Below are positions 34,213 through 45,273 of a DNA stretch of 64,000 bases, piece after piece. The notes beneath the pieces were generated by a model. It ran no database searches, was not told the DNA's origin, and worked only from the letters and a program-made list of their open reading frames with translations. The first letter of the stretch is position 1, and each line of letters begins with the position of its first letter. Position numbers and translations under genes: made by a program. Origin of the DNA: Paragorgia papillata (taxonomy: Eukaryota; Cnidaria; Anthozoa; Scleralcyonacea; Coralliidae); NCBI GenBank assembly GCA_035771165.1, contig JAWNZC010000123.1, positions 434,001 to 498,000 on the forward strand, read 5' to 3'.

Positions 34213-34648
34213 AATAAGCCATTTGCACGATGACGTGAGATGGCGTTGGGTGACTACAACTACCAGAATGCTTTGCCAGTATTCTAGGGTTTCGGCTGAA
34301 AGGGATGACTCAAAAGGACCCGTCCAGTCCTTTCGCGGCTTTTCCAAAATATGTCATCAAATTTGTTTTTTTTCAAATTTGTCGTCAAGTTTCAGTGAAT
34401 CTCAAGATTTTAGCAATAATTTTGATACCCTAACCACGACATAAACCCTAACCCTTAACAGAAATCTGCTTTACCCCCTAGCGTTTTGGAAAAACATATT
34501 TGACGACATATTTTGGAAAAGCCGCGAGAGGACTGGACGGGTCCCTTTGAGTCATCCCTTTTAGCCGAAACCCTAGAATACTGGAGAAGCATTCTGGTAG
34601 TTGTAGTCACCCAACGCCATCTCACGTCATCGTGCAAATGGCCTATTG
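34213..34648. mobile_element. fold-back MITE, about 436 bp
   Basis: Arms of about 145 bp: left end AATAAGCCATTTGCACGATG, right end CATCGTGCAAATGGCCTATT, continuing through TGGCGTTGGGTGACTACAAC and its complement. The loop includes a CCCTAACCACGACATAAACC-like stretch. It sits inside another hairpin-type repeat (34095-34200). Confidence 0.9.
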
Positions 34649-34892
34649 GAAAATGCATTTAAAATAAACCCTCATGAGAACTTAATCATGAGTGTGTGTA
34701 TAATTTATTCATGCAGCAACTCTTAAGAATTAGATGAACACCGGTTTTCATCTAATATCATATCTTGGGTGGAATACGATTTTAGTCTGTTTTACTGGAG
34801 TATCCAACTTGAATCAGGTGATTGAATGAACTATTGTAATTGGCTGATTATCTCATGAAATATTGAGTTTGAGATGTATGATTATTAACCTC

Positions 34893-35207
34893 TTAAGGTG
34901 AAGTAATACGAGCAACAAATTGCTGCAACTTTGTTGCGTTGCAAGTTGAATAGCGTTGTTGCACGTATTGCCACCCACCTTAAACTTTGTCGCGCGACAA
35001 TGAGTTTGTTGCAAGTTGAAACAGGATGTTGTAGCAAGTAGAACTGGAGTCTACTTTTTCAACAATTTTTTTCAACTTACAACAAAATCATTCTTGCGTG
35101 ACAATGTTTAAGTTTGGTGGTAATACGTGCAACAACGCTTTTCAAATTGCAACGCAACAAAGTTGCGTTGAAAGTTGAAGAAAAATGCCCGTATTACCTC
35201 ACCTTTA
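34893..35207. mobile_element. GCAACA-rich MITE, copy 3
   Basis: Full-length like copy 1: ends TTAAGGTGAAGTAATACGAG and GCCCGTATTACCTCACCTTTA. Confidence 0.87.
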
Positions 35208-35404
35208 TTAATCGAAAATGCGATACTTTTCATCATTCCCGTTTCGAAAATCAACGATTTTGTGTAGCCCTGTCCTTATTTCCAAGAATGCAGTTCGTCC
35301 TGGTAACACGGCTGTCGATTTTCATGTTTTGATTGCATCGGCAGCTTACATTCGTTGTCCAACTCATGGAATACTAATGAACATAACATCCAACAACGAA
35401 TCGT

Positions 35405-35525
35405 TTTTGAAGCCATTCAAAACACTCGCATCACGTGTTTTATCAGATCTAAAACACTCGGGCTGCGCCCTCGTGGTTCTAAATCTGATAAAACACTCCT
35501 GCTCGTGTTTTAAATATTACACAAG
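35405..35525. repeat. hairpin repeat
   Basis: CACGTGTTTTATCAGATCTAAAACACTCGG pairs in part with CTAAATCTGATAAAACACTCCTG around a GGCTGCGCCCTCGTGG loop; related in design to the one at 23629-23688. 35526-36010 shows no gene. Confidence 0.8.
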
Positions 35526-36014
35526 TGTTGTAAACGTCCCGTGAAAACTCGACAAATTGTTAGGCTCGGATTCGCCATGATCTTTCTTGCGAACTAAATC
35601 AAAATGGTAGATATTTTCCCATTTTCAAAGTACTTTTCGTTTAGCTAGAATCCTGAACTTTCTACCCCAAATAGCATTTTTCAATAGCTTTTGTTTGACA
35701 TACTGCTCAAGATTGTGTGTTAAGTGTAGTTGAGTAAAAAACCATCTGGAATTCTGTAATACTTATGAAAAGTACATGTTATATTATTACGAACATTGTT
35801 ACGAACATTTGGACATTTTAAAAGTTTGGCATAAATTTCTAACAACATACCTGTACGATATATTTCAACAATGACTAGTTCTGAAATTATCCATGTTGCA
35901 TATACCAACATGACTTTCATTTTGTTTATAAAATTGCCACTGTCAGCAACAGTCAGCGTCGGACCGCTTGGGAGTCAGGAACCAAATAAACCAGTTTTCG
36001 GGTTTGGCCCATCT

Positions 36015-36110
36015 ATAGAGAACAGACAGACAGACAGACAGACAGAAAAACAAACAAACAAACAAACAAACAAACAAACAAACAAACAGACAAACTAACT
36101 AACTAACGAA
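36015..36110. repeat. (CAGA)n(CAAA)n(CTAA)n tract
   Basis: Three tetranucleotide blocks in a row ending about 70 bp upstream of the next RNF213 exon. Confidence 0.92.
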
Positions 36111-36177
36111 CAATCGTCATATCATTTTTTGAACAATTGCACAATGTTAAAATGATATTGTTTTGTTATTCATATAG

Positions 36178-36275
36178 CGTGGAAGACGAAATCAAAACTA
36201 TCGATGTCCGGCTTGTGACGCACCTATTGGTGGTGTTAATCATAATCTAGTTGGCGGAAATAGGGATGCTTCTAG
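36178..36275 (+). CDS. RNF213: RNF213-like RZ-finger exon, second half (exon 21 of window)
   Basis: Acceptor TTCATATAG, donor CTAG|GTAATT. Reads RGRRNQNYRCPACDAPIGGV then NHNLVGGNRDAS plus two bases. Supplies the second ligand pair C1280-x2-C1283, so the set C-x3-H-x15-C-x2-C is complete and at exact family spacing, followed by the diagnostic APIGG. The first residue, Arg1271 (CGT), stands where RZ fingers have E-C-G and where human RNF213 has Cys4516, the proposed ubiquitin-accepting residue (from memory). One T-to-C change from TGT would explain it. Confidence 0.95.
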
Positions 36276-36574
36276 GTAATTATCGAATATTTTGTTTATA
36301 TAAGTTTGGTCTGCCGCGATTCGAATTTTAGTATTCTCTTGACATGAAGCCTGGTTTTGATTTGTCATGGTTATGGTTTTGATTCAAAATTCAAGGACTC
36401 AAAACCCTTGAAAAGTGAAACTTTCCAGAACTCTCCGTCTCAAAATCCAATACTCGTCGATACTCGTCCCGGTCAACCGGGCTATAGCACAGGGAGCCCA
36501 ATTACGACAGCTGCTCTGTGTTTATCAGGGGTGATGGTTGTAAAGACAGTATACCACACTTCCATCGAAGACGT

Positions 36575-36850
36575 TGTCTGGAGGCTAAGCATATTAATAG
36601 CGCCTACGCCCCATTAAACCGAAATGATGACAGTCTAATTCTAGAAGCCTATTTGCATTTCGTTGGTAGATAACATCATCATTGGTTCTGTTTGAGAGTT
36701 AGCCTGCGTAGCCGGCGTTGGGCTATGCAGCCTATTTGAGAGTACAAATATGAGACCTTTCTTCACAACCATCACTGCTGATGAAGACACTGGATCGAAG
36801 GGTCGAAACGTTGGATCATGAACTGTAACTTTTTAGGTTACATTCACAAT
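36575..36850 (+). pseudogene. retroelement 3' remnant (Penelope-like?) with hammerhead-like core
   Basis: A short frame reads HINSAYAPLNRNDDSLILEA (near 36590), resembling the C-terminal PLNR/SLNRD tail of reverse-transcriptase elements common in corals. It is followed at 36778-36809 by CTGATGA ... GAAAC, the two conserved parts of a hammerhead ribozyme core, separated by a possible stem (GACAC / GGGTC, one mismatch). Penelope-like elements carry such ribozymes. Reverse transcriptase itself is absent. Confidence 0.4.
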
Positions 36851-36969
36851 CATTTAAGCTGGAGTAGTGTTATTAACTTTGATAATATCGACCTAAATTA
36901 TCTGCCGTTAAGTAATATTTAAAACGCGACTACGAGTGTTTTGAATAGCTTCAAAAACGCCGACAATAG

Positions 36970-37150
36970 ATTTGCTAATTAGGATGACATTTTATATAAA
37001 ATTTCACGTTCATTAGTATTCTTTATATAAAATTTCACGTTAGTTAATATTCATAGTAGTTTTATCAGGTATAAAAGACTTGCACATGATCAAATACGTG
37101 CATATTAGTGGACAATTTGGTTCATGAATATTAATGAGTTTTTGAAGTTG
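36970..37150. repeat. dispersed repeat, second copy (see 23138)
   Basis: Two TTCATTAGTATTCTTTATAT-type units, a TTTTATCAGGTATAAAAG block and ATTAATGAGTTTTTGAAG, as at 23138-23330. Confidence 0.75.
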
Positions 37151-37162
37151 CGTTTAAAATCT

Positions 37163-37388
37163 TTTAAGCCCATATCAAACGAGAACGCAAGTCACCGCAA
37201 GTTTTAACTTTGACCACCAACTTTCGATGACTAATTGCGGTAGCTTACGTTGACTTGCAACTAATCTGAGCTTGTTCAAATTCCATCGCAAGTCTTCTTT
37301 CGCCTTGCGAGGCGTTTGACCGGTTTGAGCTCAAAGTTATCACAAGGTAATTTGCGGTGACTTGCATTCTCGTTTGATCGAGGCTTTA
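37163..37388. mobile_element. 226-bp MITE
   Basis: Inverted ends of about 35 bp: TCTTTTAAGCCCATATCAAA / TCGTTTGATCGAGGCTTTAA, then GAACGCAAGTCACCGCAAG / TTGCGGTGACTTGCATTC. No coding capacity. Confidence 0.85.
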
Positions 37389-37625
37389 AGCTGGAGTGGT
37401 GTTAAACTATGTATAGGCTATAATTGACAAGATTTACCGTGGATAAAATAATATCGATTCAAATTATCTGACGCATGTTGATGTTTACTCGAGATTCATG
37501 TTGCAAACCTCCGTCATTAGGGAAACTGTATTATTACTCTTCGGTGCAACCGCGATGGAACCCTGTATCAACATAAAATTATTTTACTGCATTTGATCCG
37601 TGTTGCTATTTTTTCTATTGTATAG

Positions 37626-37779
37626 ACAAGATCAGACTAGTACTGGGCACATTCTTGGTCCAGCTCAGATTAACAATGTGTCTGTTACACCTGAAAGAAA
37701 CCTTACTCCACTCGCTTGTGGAGTATTACGATTTCTTACACATGCAGCCATGTTACTGGGCGCTGATCAAGATATACAG
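37626..37779 (+). CDS. RNF213: RNF213-like exon 22 of window
   Basis: Acceptor TTGTATAG, donor CAG|GTATGT. The first A completes Arg, then QDQTSTGHILGPAQINNVSV and LTPLACGVLRFLTHAAMLLG ending ADQDIQ. Strong match to the RNF213 block DRTQTGHVLG followed by RLLTHLALLLGASQ. Confidence 0.97.
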
Positions 37780-38033
37780 GTATGTAAAGTTAATTGTCAC
37801 TAGTGTGATAAAGGATTTATCGTTGCGAGTGAAGCTTAAAGTGGCTCCCTATGGTAATTTACTGGTAACGAGTATGGCGTCGGCACATGCGTAAATAGCA
37901 ATCTTGTCGAGTTGATATTCTGTCACGTCACATTTGCTTTGGTAAAATTCTTTAAAATGTTGTGCATAAAGAAATAGGAAAACCTTAAGCAACATACGTC
38001 TAAAAAAATCATAAGACAGAACTTTTTTAACCC

Positions 38034-38343
38034 ATTAAGTCATAGTCAATCGAGATATGGTCTGGAAACTCGGCAAACCTCAAAGCGCCTATAATGAGCT
38101 GGGATTTTATGTTGAACCGTACCTTACACCGTGCACATCCTTTGTTTTAGGTTTATTAATATTTAAATAGCACGGTTGAGTGTTTGAACTGAAACGTTGC
38201 TATTGGACAATCCGTTCATTATACTAAAATACAATGTGTTACGCTCAGTGACCGTGCACAAAAATGCATAAAGGCGAACAAAAAGATAGACCAAATACTT
38301 TAGCTGAGTTTCCAGACCATATCTCGATTGACTATGATTAAGT
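38034..38343. mobile_element. fold-back MITE, about 310 bp
   Basis: Ends TAAGTCATAGTCAATCGAGA and TCTCGATTGACTATGATTAA, continuing through TATGGTCTGGAAACTC and GAGTTTCCAGACCATA. Confidence 0.87.
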
Positions 38344-38669
38344 TTATAGCGAAAAATCTGTCTTGACAACGTTCCCTAATATTTTGCTGTAGTGTTCTAT
38401 GTGGAGAAACTGACCAGATGACAAACTAGAGATATGCGTCTAAATAGACGAAAACCGTGAATATTTGACAAATTTCAAACGCCATTGTTACCATGGTAAC
38501 AGCCGATATTAGCACTATTCAACAAATACTTCATAAGTGTGGTTCTTCTTCTGCAGTTCAGTATACAGAATGATTATACATGTAATAGTTATTTTAAAGA
38601 CAGCTTTAACCATAGACTATGACTGAACGTAACAAGCCATGAAAAAACTAAAACTCTAGGAAGCCACCT

Positions 38670-38960
38670 TAAGGCTTGTTCGCACGATCCGATTTGTCGG
38701 ATGCGATTTCTTTCCAATTTCAAAATCGGATCGTGTGAACAATATTAGGCCTCAGTTACACTATACCGGATTGCTTTTCGTATCGGAAACTCTCTTCAGC
38801 TATTTCATTTTATCACATTTTATTCTAATGAAGAGCTTTCAATTTTCCGTTATCAAAACCCTTGACAGTTTACTACATTTTCACTTTGCTCTATCTAAAA
38901 CACTGCCTACGCAGCACTCTACTTTTTACACTCTCACGAGAATGACTTAGAAATCCAAGC
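38670..38960. repeat. hairpin-rich repeat fragments
   Basis: GTTCGCACGATCCGATTT and AAATCGGATCGTGTGAAC form a hairpin near 38679-38740. GCACTGCCTACGCAGCACTCTACTTTTT-like sequence near 38900 is the complement of a piece at 20608-20640, showing another dispersed family. Confidence 0.65.
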
Positions 38961-39889
38961 TATAGGCGAGTATTTTCCAAAGTACTTTTGAATTTTTCTA
39001 AACTCACGCGAGTGTGCATCACGTTATATAAGTCAGTTGCACGATATTGCGCGCGCATCATTTTGGCGGACCATGTATGACCAAAACTAAACACAATTCA
39101 GCTGTTTTTAAAAATGTAAACTCCAAAATCTAAAAAAAATAAGTTTTCAAGTTTATTTCCTCAAAAACTGCGGAATTTCATTTACTATACGCCACGTGTA
39201 CGCCACATACAAAACGATGCGTGCGCACGATCGTGCAACTCGTTTATGTGCACACGAGGTTGTTTTGGTATAAATTTACTAACAAAAGTTAAGTCAATTT
39301 TCTATTTTTTCAAATAAGACTAAGAAATGTGTCATGACGTCACAACCGTGTTTGTATGGCTTGATATAAACCATAGACAATCCAGAAGACAGGGACTAGA
39401 AACGCCACTTGATTTCGCGCGTTATATCCGTGATACGGTCTGTACATAATTTTTGCGGGCTCGTTTAATACCAAAATAATAAAATATGGCGGATGAGGTC
39501 AACTGGGATGAGATATTGTAGAAGACAGTGAGAGCGAGGGCGAAGATTAGCGAAGACGGAGAAATAACTGAAAATGAAAGTAATTAATTATTCCCGTGTG
39601 GTAAACGTTTTCATGTGCTCATTTTTTGTCTTGAATTAAAAATCTAATAAATTATGTTTTGATGTATACCATTTATTTCTCAATTTCAGATGGAAAACAA
39701 ATGTACAAGTAAAAAGAGAGCAAAGCCTCTTTATAAAATAGGTTGCGTCTTACGCACGCTGTGATTGGTCAATTACCGTGTTTATATCAGGCTATGTAAA
39801 CACGGTTGTGATGTCACGGCACATTTTTTAGCCTTATTTCATAAAAGAAATAGAAAATGGATGCCCTGTGTTTATATAACCTGATGCAA

Positions 39890-40030
39890 ACACTCGAGTG
39901 AGTTGGGATAATTCGAAAGTACTTATGTAAACCCTCGCCTACGGCTCGGGTTCACATAAACTTTCGAATTCTCCCAACTCACTCTCGTGTTTCCATCAGG
40001 CTATATAAACACGGGCGGCCATTTTCTATT
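39890..40030. repeat. nested hairpin repeat
   Basis: GAGTGAGTTGGGATAATTCG and CGAATTCTCCCAACTCACTC pair around a GCCTACGGCTCGGGTT loop; the outer GTGTTTATATAACCTG and CAGGCTATATAAACAC ends also pair. Confidence 0.85.
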
Positions 40031-41429
40031 TCTTAAGATATATGGAATAAACTATGAATCGTAGTATGTGGTGTTAATACTTTTGTACGATTTTAGTAAG
40101 ACTGTTTAATATCTTACTTTAAGTATAGTCACAGACAGGAATACATGTAGTATATTAAGTTGTTCAAACCTGCACAGATCAAACAATACATAAAACTTAT
40201 GGAATAATGATTTGGGGAAATACAGTAATATCCACAAAATTCAGATGGAATTAATTCAGTGTACAATGGGTATAAATTTTTTGTAAAAAATTCTGTATGG
40301 ATTTTCACCCTTCCAGCTTTTGTTTTTTTGTTGTTGTTTTTTTAATACAGAGATTCCTCACACCAGTGATACAAAATACTCGATCACCAACTTATATAAT
40401 GATGGTGAACGGTTATTGGTGCATGGAAACACTTATTGAAATAATATCTGATCCCTTTAACAAAATTAAAGGATCCCAACATGGTCCTAAAATAATTTCT
40501 TTTGCTGAATGTATGCTACAAAACATAGTGATGTGATGTGAAAATGCTTCACATCATATTAGCTAAACGTTGGAAAGCAGCAACAGCAGGGGATTTAAAG
40601 TACAGTTACCTACCAATCAGCGTGAAACATGTGGCAAGCTTTTCATGTCCTCTGTTCAGATCCTGATTTTGTCAGGAAATTTGAGGTTTCCTTTTATCCG
40701 GTACTATTTCAGCAACCTAGTACCAAGCTTTTCATTCAATCTGTGATTCACAAATTGTTTTCAAACACAAATTGTTTTCAAACACAAATTGTTTTGAACC
40801 ACTTGGGAAATGGTGCCAACAATGCTGAGCCCGGGGCCCAGGAAACCCTGACTAGTAGTTCCAGATATTGCATCAGCCTTCTAAGCATGCACGCATCACG
40901 TGCCTGATTCTTTAATCGCTGGAGTGTGACACTTCACGTGTGCCATGCGTGACCAGATAGCCACAATGAACCGGGGGGTTGGAGCCACATAAACAACACA
41001 CAGCTAGTTTTAATATTATTTATTACATAAATCCCATTAATAACAGCACTGTGTAGTAACGAGATACAAGGATGCATGGATAAAGTCAGTAAATAGATGT
41101 ACACAGTACTAAATTTGGAGGGTCGTAATCCCCAGTGGGGTATCTTGGGCTGGCAATCATTACACCACCAAGCTAGCAAGTTGCCAAGGCTTGGCAGACC
41201 AGTATGGTGCTGGCACAAATTATTTTCCTTGTTGTCTATAAATGAAGCCAGAATGTTGCAGTTCTCGTTTGGATTCCATTTCCTTCAACTTGAACCTTTT
41301 TTTGACTGAATAGCCTTTTCCATATGGCATCTAAACAGTTTGTTGAGATAGTATACCATTAGACTTTCTTACATTCTACCAGTATAAACTCAGATATCAT
41401 AAGAAATTTTAGTATTATATGATCAAATA

Positions 41430-41825
41430 CTACACACAATGGAAATTTCTGGTAAATTGATATTAAAGAGGGAACAGTTTCGTAGATAATTATTTTCTTA
41501 TTCTAAATATAAAAATACGAAGTCCTGAAATTCTTTCAAATCTTAGTTACAGGGTTCCTATTGAGAGCATCCTTCGGCAACAAAAATGGCGACTTTGTTG
41601 TAGTCGTGAACACTACACGCACAATCAATGGGAGTTTCTGGTTAATAGAAAACTAAACAGATAATAAAGAAGCGACAGTTTCGTTTATAATTATTTTCTT
41701 ATTCTAAATATTTAATTCCAAGGTCTTAAAACTCTTTCAAATTTTAGTTGCAGGGTTCCTTTTGAGAGCATACTTCGACAACAACAATGGCGACTTTCTT
41801 GTACTCGTGTACGTAGTGGCGAAAG
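41430..41825. repeat. tandem duplication, unit about 205 bp
   Basis: Two diverged units each with ACTACAC..CACAAT, ATAATTATTTTCTTATTCTAA, TTCAAATxTTAGTT, CAGGGTTCCT and ATGGCGACTTT, lying inside the 2.9-kb element. Confidence 0.8.
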
Positions 41826-42406
41826 TAAAGCACTTTTTACACTAGATTGACAATTTGCAACTGCTTTAATTTCATAAATATCCCATCAGAGATTCTAAAT
41901 ATCCAAATGAGAGGGCTACTGAGAGTCTGAGTGTAAAGTTACAGGGTTCCAAAGAGCTCTACCTAACTAGCGTGATTGTTACGTGCGCCATTTTGACACA
42001 AAGAGCAAAACAAGACTCGAATTATAATCGCTATTTACTGTAAAAATAAACCTTTAAAAACGTACATACCTTGAAAATATATCTCTGTTGACAGGTAAAC
42101 TTCAAAAATCTCTATAGAAAGTCTCGTCTTCGAATAAATTTGCATAAACCGCGTATGTTTACTATCGTTTTTGTTCTGGTTTAAAGCCGGTTGCCTTGAC
42201 AACCGATAATTGTTACGTGCTGAAAATCATATCACGGATGTTACGAAAGGAGTCACGCAACATCAGTGGCGTTTCTAGACCCTGTCTTCTGGATTGTCTA
42301 TGAATAAACACAGTAACTGACCAATCACAGCGTACGTAAGACACAACCTATTTTAGTTATGAATTCCGAAGCCAGTGTGTGACCTTTTTTCTTTCATTTT
42401 AAACAG

Positions 42407-42584
42407 AACTTAAGCCCAATCATCAAACCTCAAGTTCAGAATGTCGCTCAGTTCTTGGTGGCACATCTTGCGCATGACAGAAGATGTTTGGCGGGAAGTA
42501 CTGGAACCAATGAGGATGAAGCTCTGCAGATCATTCACTTGGTGTTAACTGGCATCATAAACCAACAAACACAGCAACAGCAAG
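42407..42584 (+). CDS. RNF213: RNF213-like exon 23 of window
   Basis: Acceptor TTAAACAG, donor CAAG|GTGAGA. Reads NLSPIIKPQVQNVAQFLVAH then EDEALQIIHLVLTGIINQQT, matching the RNF213 pattern INIIKP...DETIGVVHLVLRRLLQEQ. It borders the 9.7-kb intron that holds the Polinton nest. Confidence 0.96.
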
Positions 42585-42821
42585 GTGAGAAAACTGACCT
42601 TTTGGTTTTGAAGTACAGTAAAAACCCGCATAAAAGAACCCCTATTTTTTCTCAAGTCAGGCTGAAATGATTCTTATATGCTGGGTGAGTAGTGAGAAAT
42701 TAGGCTGATTGGTTCTTAACAGGTTCATATTTATAGGCAGAAACAATTGTTTCTGATATAGTGGATTTTTTATAGAGTACATGCATCAGGTTAAAAAAGA
42801 GTGTATTTAACCAGAACACGA

Positions 42822-42876
42822 TGTATTAGTATAGGTAATAGCATGGTTTCGAGTGCAATTTGGGAAAAAACATGCA
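42822..42876. repeat. hairpin repeat copy A, left piece
   Basis: TAGTATAGGTAATAGCATGG ... AAAAAACATGCA is the left part of a hairpin repeat whose right part resumes at 50198. An uninterrupted relative is at 50781-50985, so the join is visible. CATGCA at 42871-42876 is the left target duplication of the Polinton. Confidence 0.9.
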
Positions 42877-42949
42877 AGTAGTGATACCCCCCCATATGGA
42901 GTTCAAAGGGATGCCGCCTCATTAAATATTCAACTTAATATTTATTCAT

Positions 42950-43135
42950 TCTCATGCTCCTTTGGGACCCTCTAACCCTAATCTGATTACGTCATTATGT
43001 CTCAGGCTCCTTTGGGACCCTTTAACCCTAATCTGATTACGTCATTATGTCTCAGGCTCCTTTGGGACCTCCAAACCCTAATCTCATTATTTATGCGTAC
43101 ATCATTATTTCTCAGGTTCCTTTGGGACTTCCCAA
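42950..43135. repeat. sub-terminal 50-bp direct repeats (left)
   Basis: About four units containing CTCCTTTGGGACC, TAACCCTAATCTGATTACG and TCATTATGTCTCAGG, at spacings of 50, 50 and 60 bp. The same units form the right arm at about 49635-49724 and 50024-50130, where a MITE splits them. They may bind a terminal protein or integrase. Confidence 0.9.
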
Positions 43136-43983
43136 CCCTAACTTCCCCCCTAAACCCTAGCTGTTACTCAACCCCCCTGGTTTTCACTACGTCATAATCG
43201 ACTTATTACTTATGCATCGTCATCGTTAGCTTTTATTCCAACCCCCCGGTATTCACTACACGTCATAACCAATAGCTCTCCGACTGATTTCCGAAGTTCT
43301 GGGTTACGTCATTATCAAAAGGCATTCGACTTATATTCCTTATAAGTAATAGTAATTACCTTTTCATTTAAACACTTTACCCTACTGACTGTTAACACTT
43401 GTGGGACATGTAAACATACAGAGCATGCGTACAATAAACTCTAACAAAATAGACGTTCTTTACAAGGAACTAAAGAGAAATTAGTAGACACACTTTATAT
43501 TTTTATCCTAAATCTTGTCTAGAGGAATATAGTGGGTTTCGAATATTCTAAATGACTGAATCTGGTGAGATAACTTAGCTCGAATATTATTTGAATAAGC
43601 TATGAATATTATATTAGGGTTAGAACCTAAATGGTCAACCACAGTAAGTCATCCTAGAATCATTGCTAACTAAACCCTTGTTTATAAGTGAGGAAATCGT
43701 AGAAAGATAGATTGAAGAATCACTTCGAAAAGCCGTAAGAACGATTTTAAGTGTCGAAATATAAAGGCAAAGCGATTTATTACTTTGAAAGCGTTGCTAC
43801 GCTTTCTGTTACTAAGTGTGATATTTGCATATTTATCCTCAGTGCACGTGCAGGAGACAAAAGAGAAACTCATTAGGGGTCATTAAGAGGATTAAGCGCT
43901 TGGGCAAGTCTAGTCAAGAGAGTCATTAGCAACACGCGTACATGTAATACAGAATTTAAAATATTTTATTGAGAAATATATCT

Positions 43984-44658
43984 TTACACAAAAAACTCTT
44001 GATTATTTAGTGATCTATCGGTAACACTAGCATATGGGCATACAGTACATCTTATAATCCGAAGGCATGGATCATGAGCCTTGAATTCTGTACCACAAAC
44101 ATTACATATCAGATTTCGATTAACGCATTTGTTAAAATATTTCCACAAACACTTAGGACACTCAATTACATGTGTAAAATTAACAGGATTCTGACAACGT
44201 TCGCAATCAACAGGTTCGTCAATTATAGAATTTTCTGATTCTATTTCGGTGTAATCCTTATCGTGTTCTGAATCTTCTTCGGAGGAAGTTTCTTCGTTTT
44301 CGCTCTCTGATTCTGTTTCTTCTTCTGCCTGCGCCAACATTGTTAGCACTCGAACATTTTCGATAAGGTTTTTGTCAATGTTAATGTCGACGAGTCCTTT
44401 TACAAATACGTTTAAACCAGCTGGTTCGGGAATTCCTGAGAAGTAAGGTGATACACAGTATTCTACCAATTCGGCTATTTTTGTGTTTGGTATAGTTCTT
44501 CCTTGATACACAATTTCTCCTTTGGGATTCCATGTTAAGTTGATATAGGATGCGAGTAAACTATTCAACAAAGAGGACGCGTTCGCTTCATCGACTCCGT
44601 AGTCAAAATGTGACAGTATTTCTTTAACACGAAAATCGTCATGTAACCTTTCTCCCAT
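43984..44658 (-). CDS. Polinton zinc-ribbon protein, left copy (224 aa)
   Basis: Begins MGERLHDDFRVKEILSHFDY. The middle is strongly acidic (SESENEETSSEEDSEHDKDY) and the C-terminus carries paired cysteines (CERC, CPKC, CNVC, then C..C near the end), arranged as two zinc ribbons. Identical in sequence to the right-arm copy as far as I can read it. The family is not recognised; a nucleic-acid-binding or regulatory protein of the element is a reasonable guess. The stop is followed by an AATAAA-containing 3' flank (mirrored at 48805). Confidence 0.75.
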   Translation of the reverse strand: MGERLHDDFRVKEILSHFDYGVDEANASSLLNSLLASYINLTWNPKGEIVYQGRTIPNTKIAELVEYCVSPYFSGIPEPAGLNVFVKGLVDINIDKNLIENVRVLTMLAQAEEETESESENEETSSEEDSEHDKDYTEIESENSIIDEPVDCERCQNPVNFTHVIECPKCLWKYFNKCVNRNLICNVCGTEFKAHDPCLRIIRCTVCPYASVTDRSLNNQEFFV

Positions 44659-44703
44659 AGTGTTCAGGGTTCGAATGATGGTCTTTAAAAAATATCGTTC
44701 TTT

Positions 44704-45021
44704 TTATATTAGTTCTGCGAGTCCTTCTAAAACTGGACCAAGTAGGACATCAAGAAATCCTTCACCTTTTTGAACCAGTATCTCTTTTTTTCTCATAAAA
44801 CTACTTCGGGGACTAGCCAAAGTTGATATGTCGTCGCTATAAGGCCTAACGACTTCAAGCAAAGCAGGTGATAATTGATATTGCGTTGACCAAAAGTTCA
44901 ACATACAATCACAAATGCATCTAATTTGCTCAGGGCTAGCAGTCTCCAACAGACCTCGCTGTTGAATAGGTTCACTTGTACATAAAAGTTCAAGAAACGG
45001 TTTGTGCTTTTTGATCAACAT
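44704..45021 (-). CDS. Polinton small protein, left copy (105 aa)
   Basis: Begins MLIKKHKPFLELLCTSEP. An N-terminal helical part with a CICDC motif is followed by a hydrophobic C-terminal segment (LVQKGEGFLDVLLGPVLEGL). Proteins of this layout occur beside Polinton/adintovirus-type ATPases in invertebrate genomes and have been compared with small virion core or membrane-active proteins; that comparison is from memory and uncertain. It lies 45 bp upstream of the zinc-ribbon gene in the same orientation. Confidence 0.72.
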   Translation of the reverse strand: MLIKKHKPFLELLCTSEPIQQRGLLETASPEQIRCICDCMLNFWSTQYQLSPALLEVVRPYSDDISTLASPRSSFMRKKEILVQKGEGFLDVLLGPVLEGLAELI

Positions 45022-45078
45022 CTCTATTTGACAGTCAGTGTCTAAATGAGGAAAACGCTACCAAAACACATATTTTAA

Positions 45079-45192
45079 GAGGGGGAGGAAGAGGAGGAGG
45101 AGAAGGAAGAGGAGGAGGAGGAGGAGGAGGAGGAGAAAGAGGAGGAGGAGAAAGAGGAGGAGGAGAAAGAAGAGGAGGAGGAGGAGGAGGAG
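45079..45192. repeat. GAG-rich microsatellite in left arm
   Basis: GAG/GAA triplets between the ATPase stop and the 105-residue gene. The right-arm counterpart (47605-47697) is about 20 bp shorter. A third GAG tract abuts the palindrome junction at 45985-46110. Confidence 0.95.
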
Positions 45193-45273
45193 CAAATAGA
45201 CACACACATACTAAAGCATTTAGCTTAAAATATTTATTTCGGTTTTCGCTCAAACATATACATATCAAAAGTT

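Larger units (their letters stand above)
39373..42303. mobile_element. 2.9-kb element with 38-bp terminal inverted repeats
   Basis: Left end CATAGACAATCCAGAAGACA and right end TGTCTTCTGGATTGTCTATG are perfect for 20 bp and near-perfect for 38 (through GGACTAGAAACGCCACT). The flanking DNA rejoins into a hairpin repeat seen at 39740-39800, consistent with insertion. Inside: an ATGGCGGATGAGGTCAAC start closed by a stop after 11 codons (39485), and an 80-codon frame at 40297-40536 with no recognised family. Probably a decayed DNA transposon, superfamily unknown. Confidence 0.65.

Noticed and set aside
40297..40536. Possible RNF213 exon after TTTAATACAG
   Set aside because: It lies inside the 2.9-kb terminal-repeat element, and the exons at 37626 and 42407 already join in phase with continuous similarity.
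43682..43873. 63-residue protein conserved in both Polinton arms
   Set aside because: Its conservation is explained by the palindrome; no start context, motif or signal supports it.
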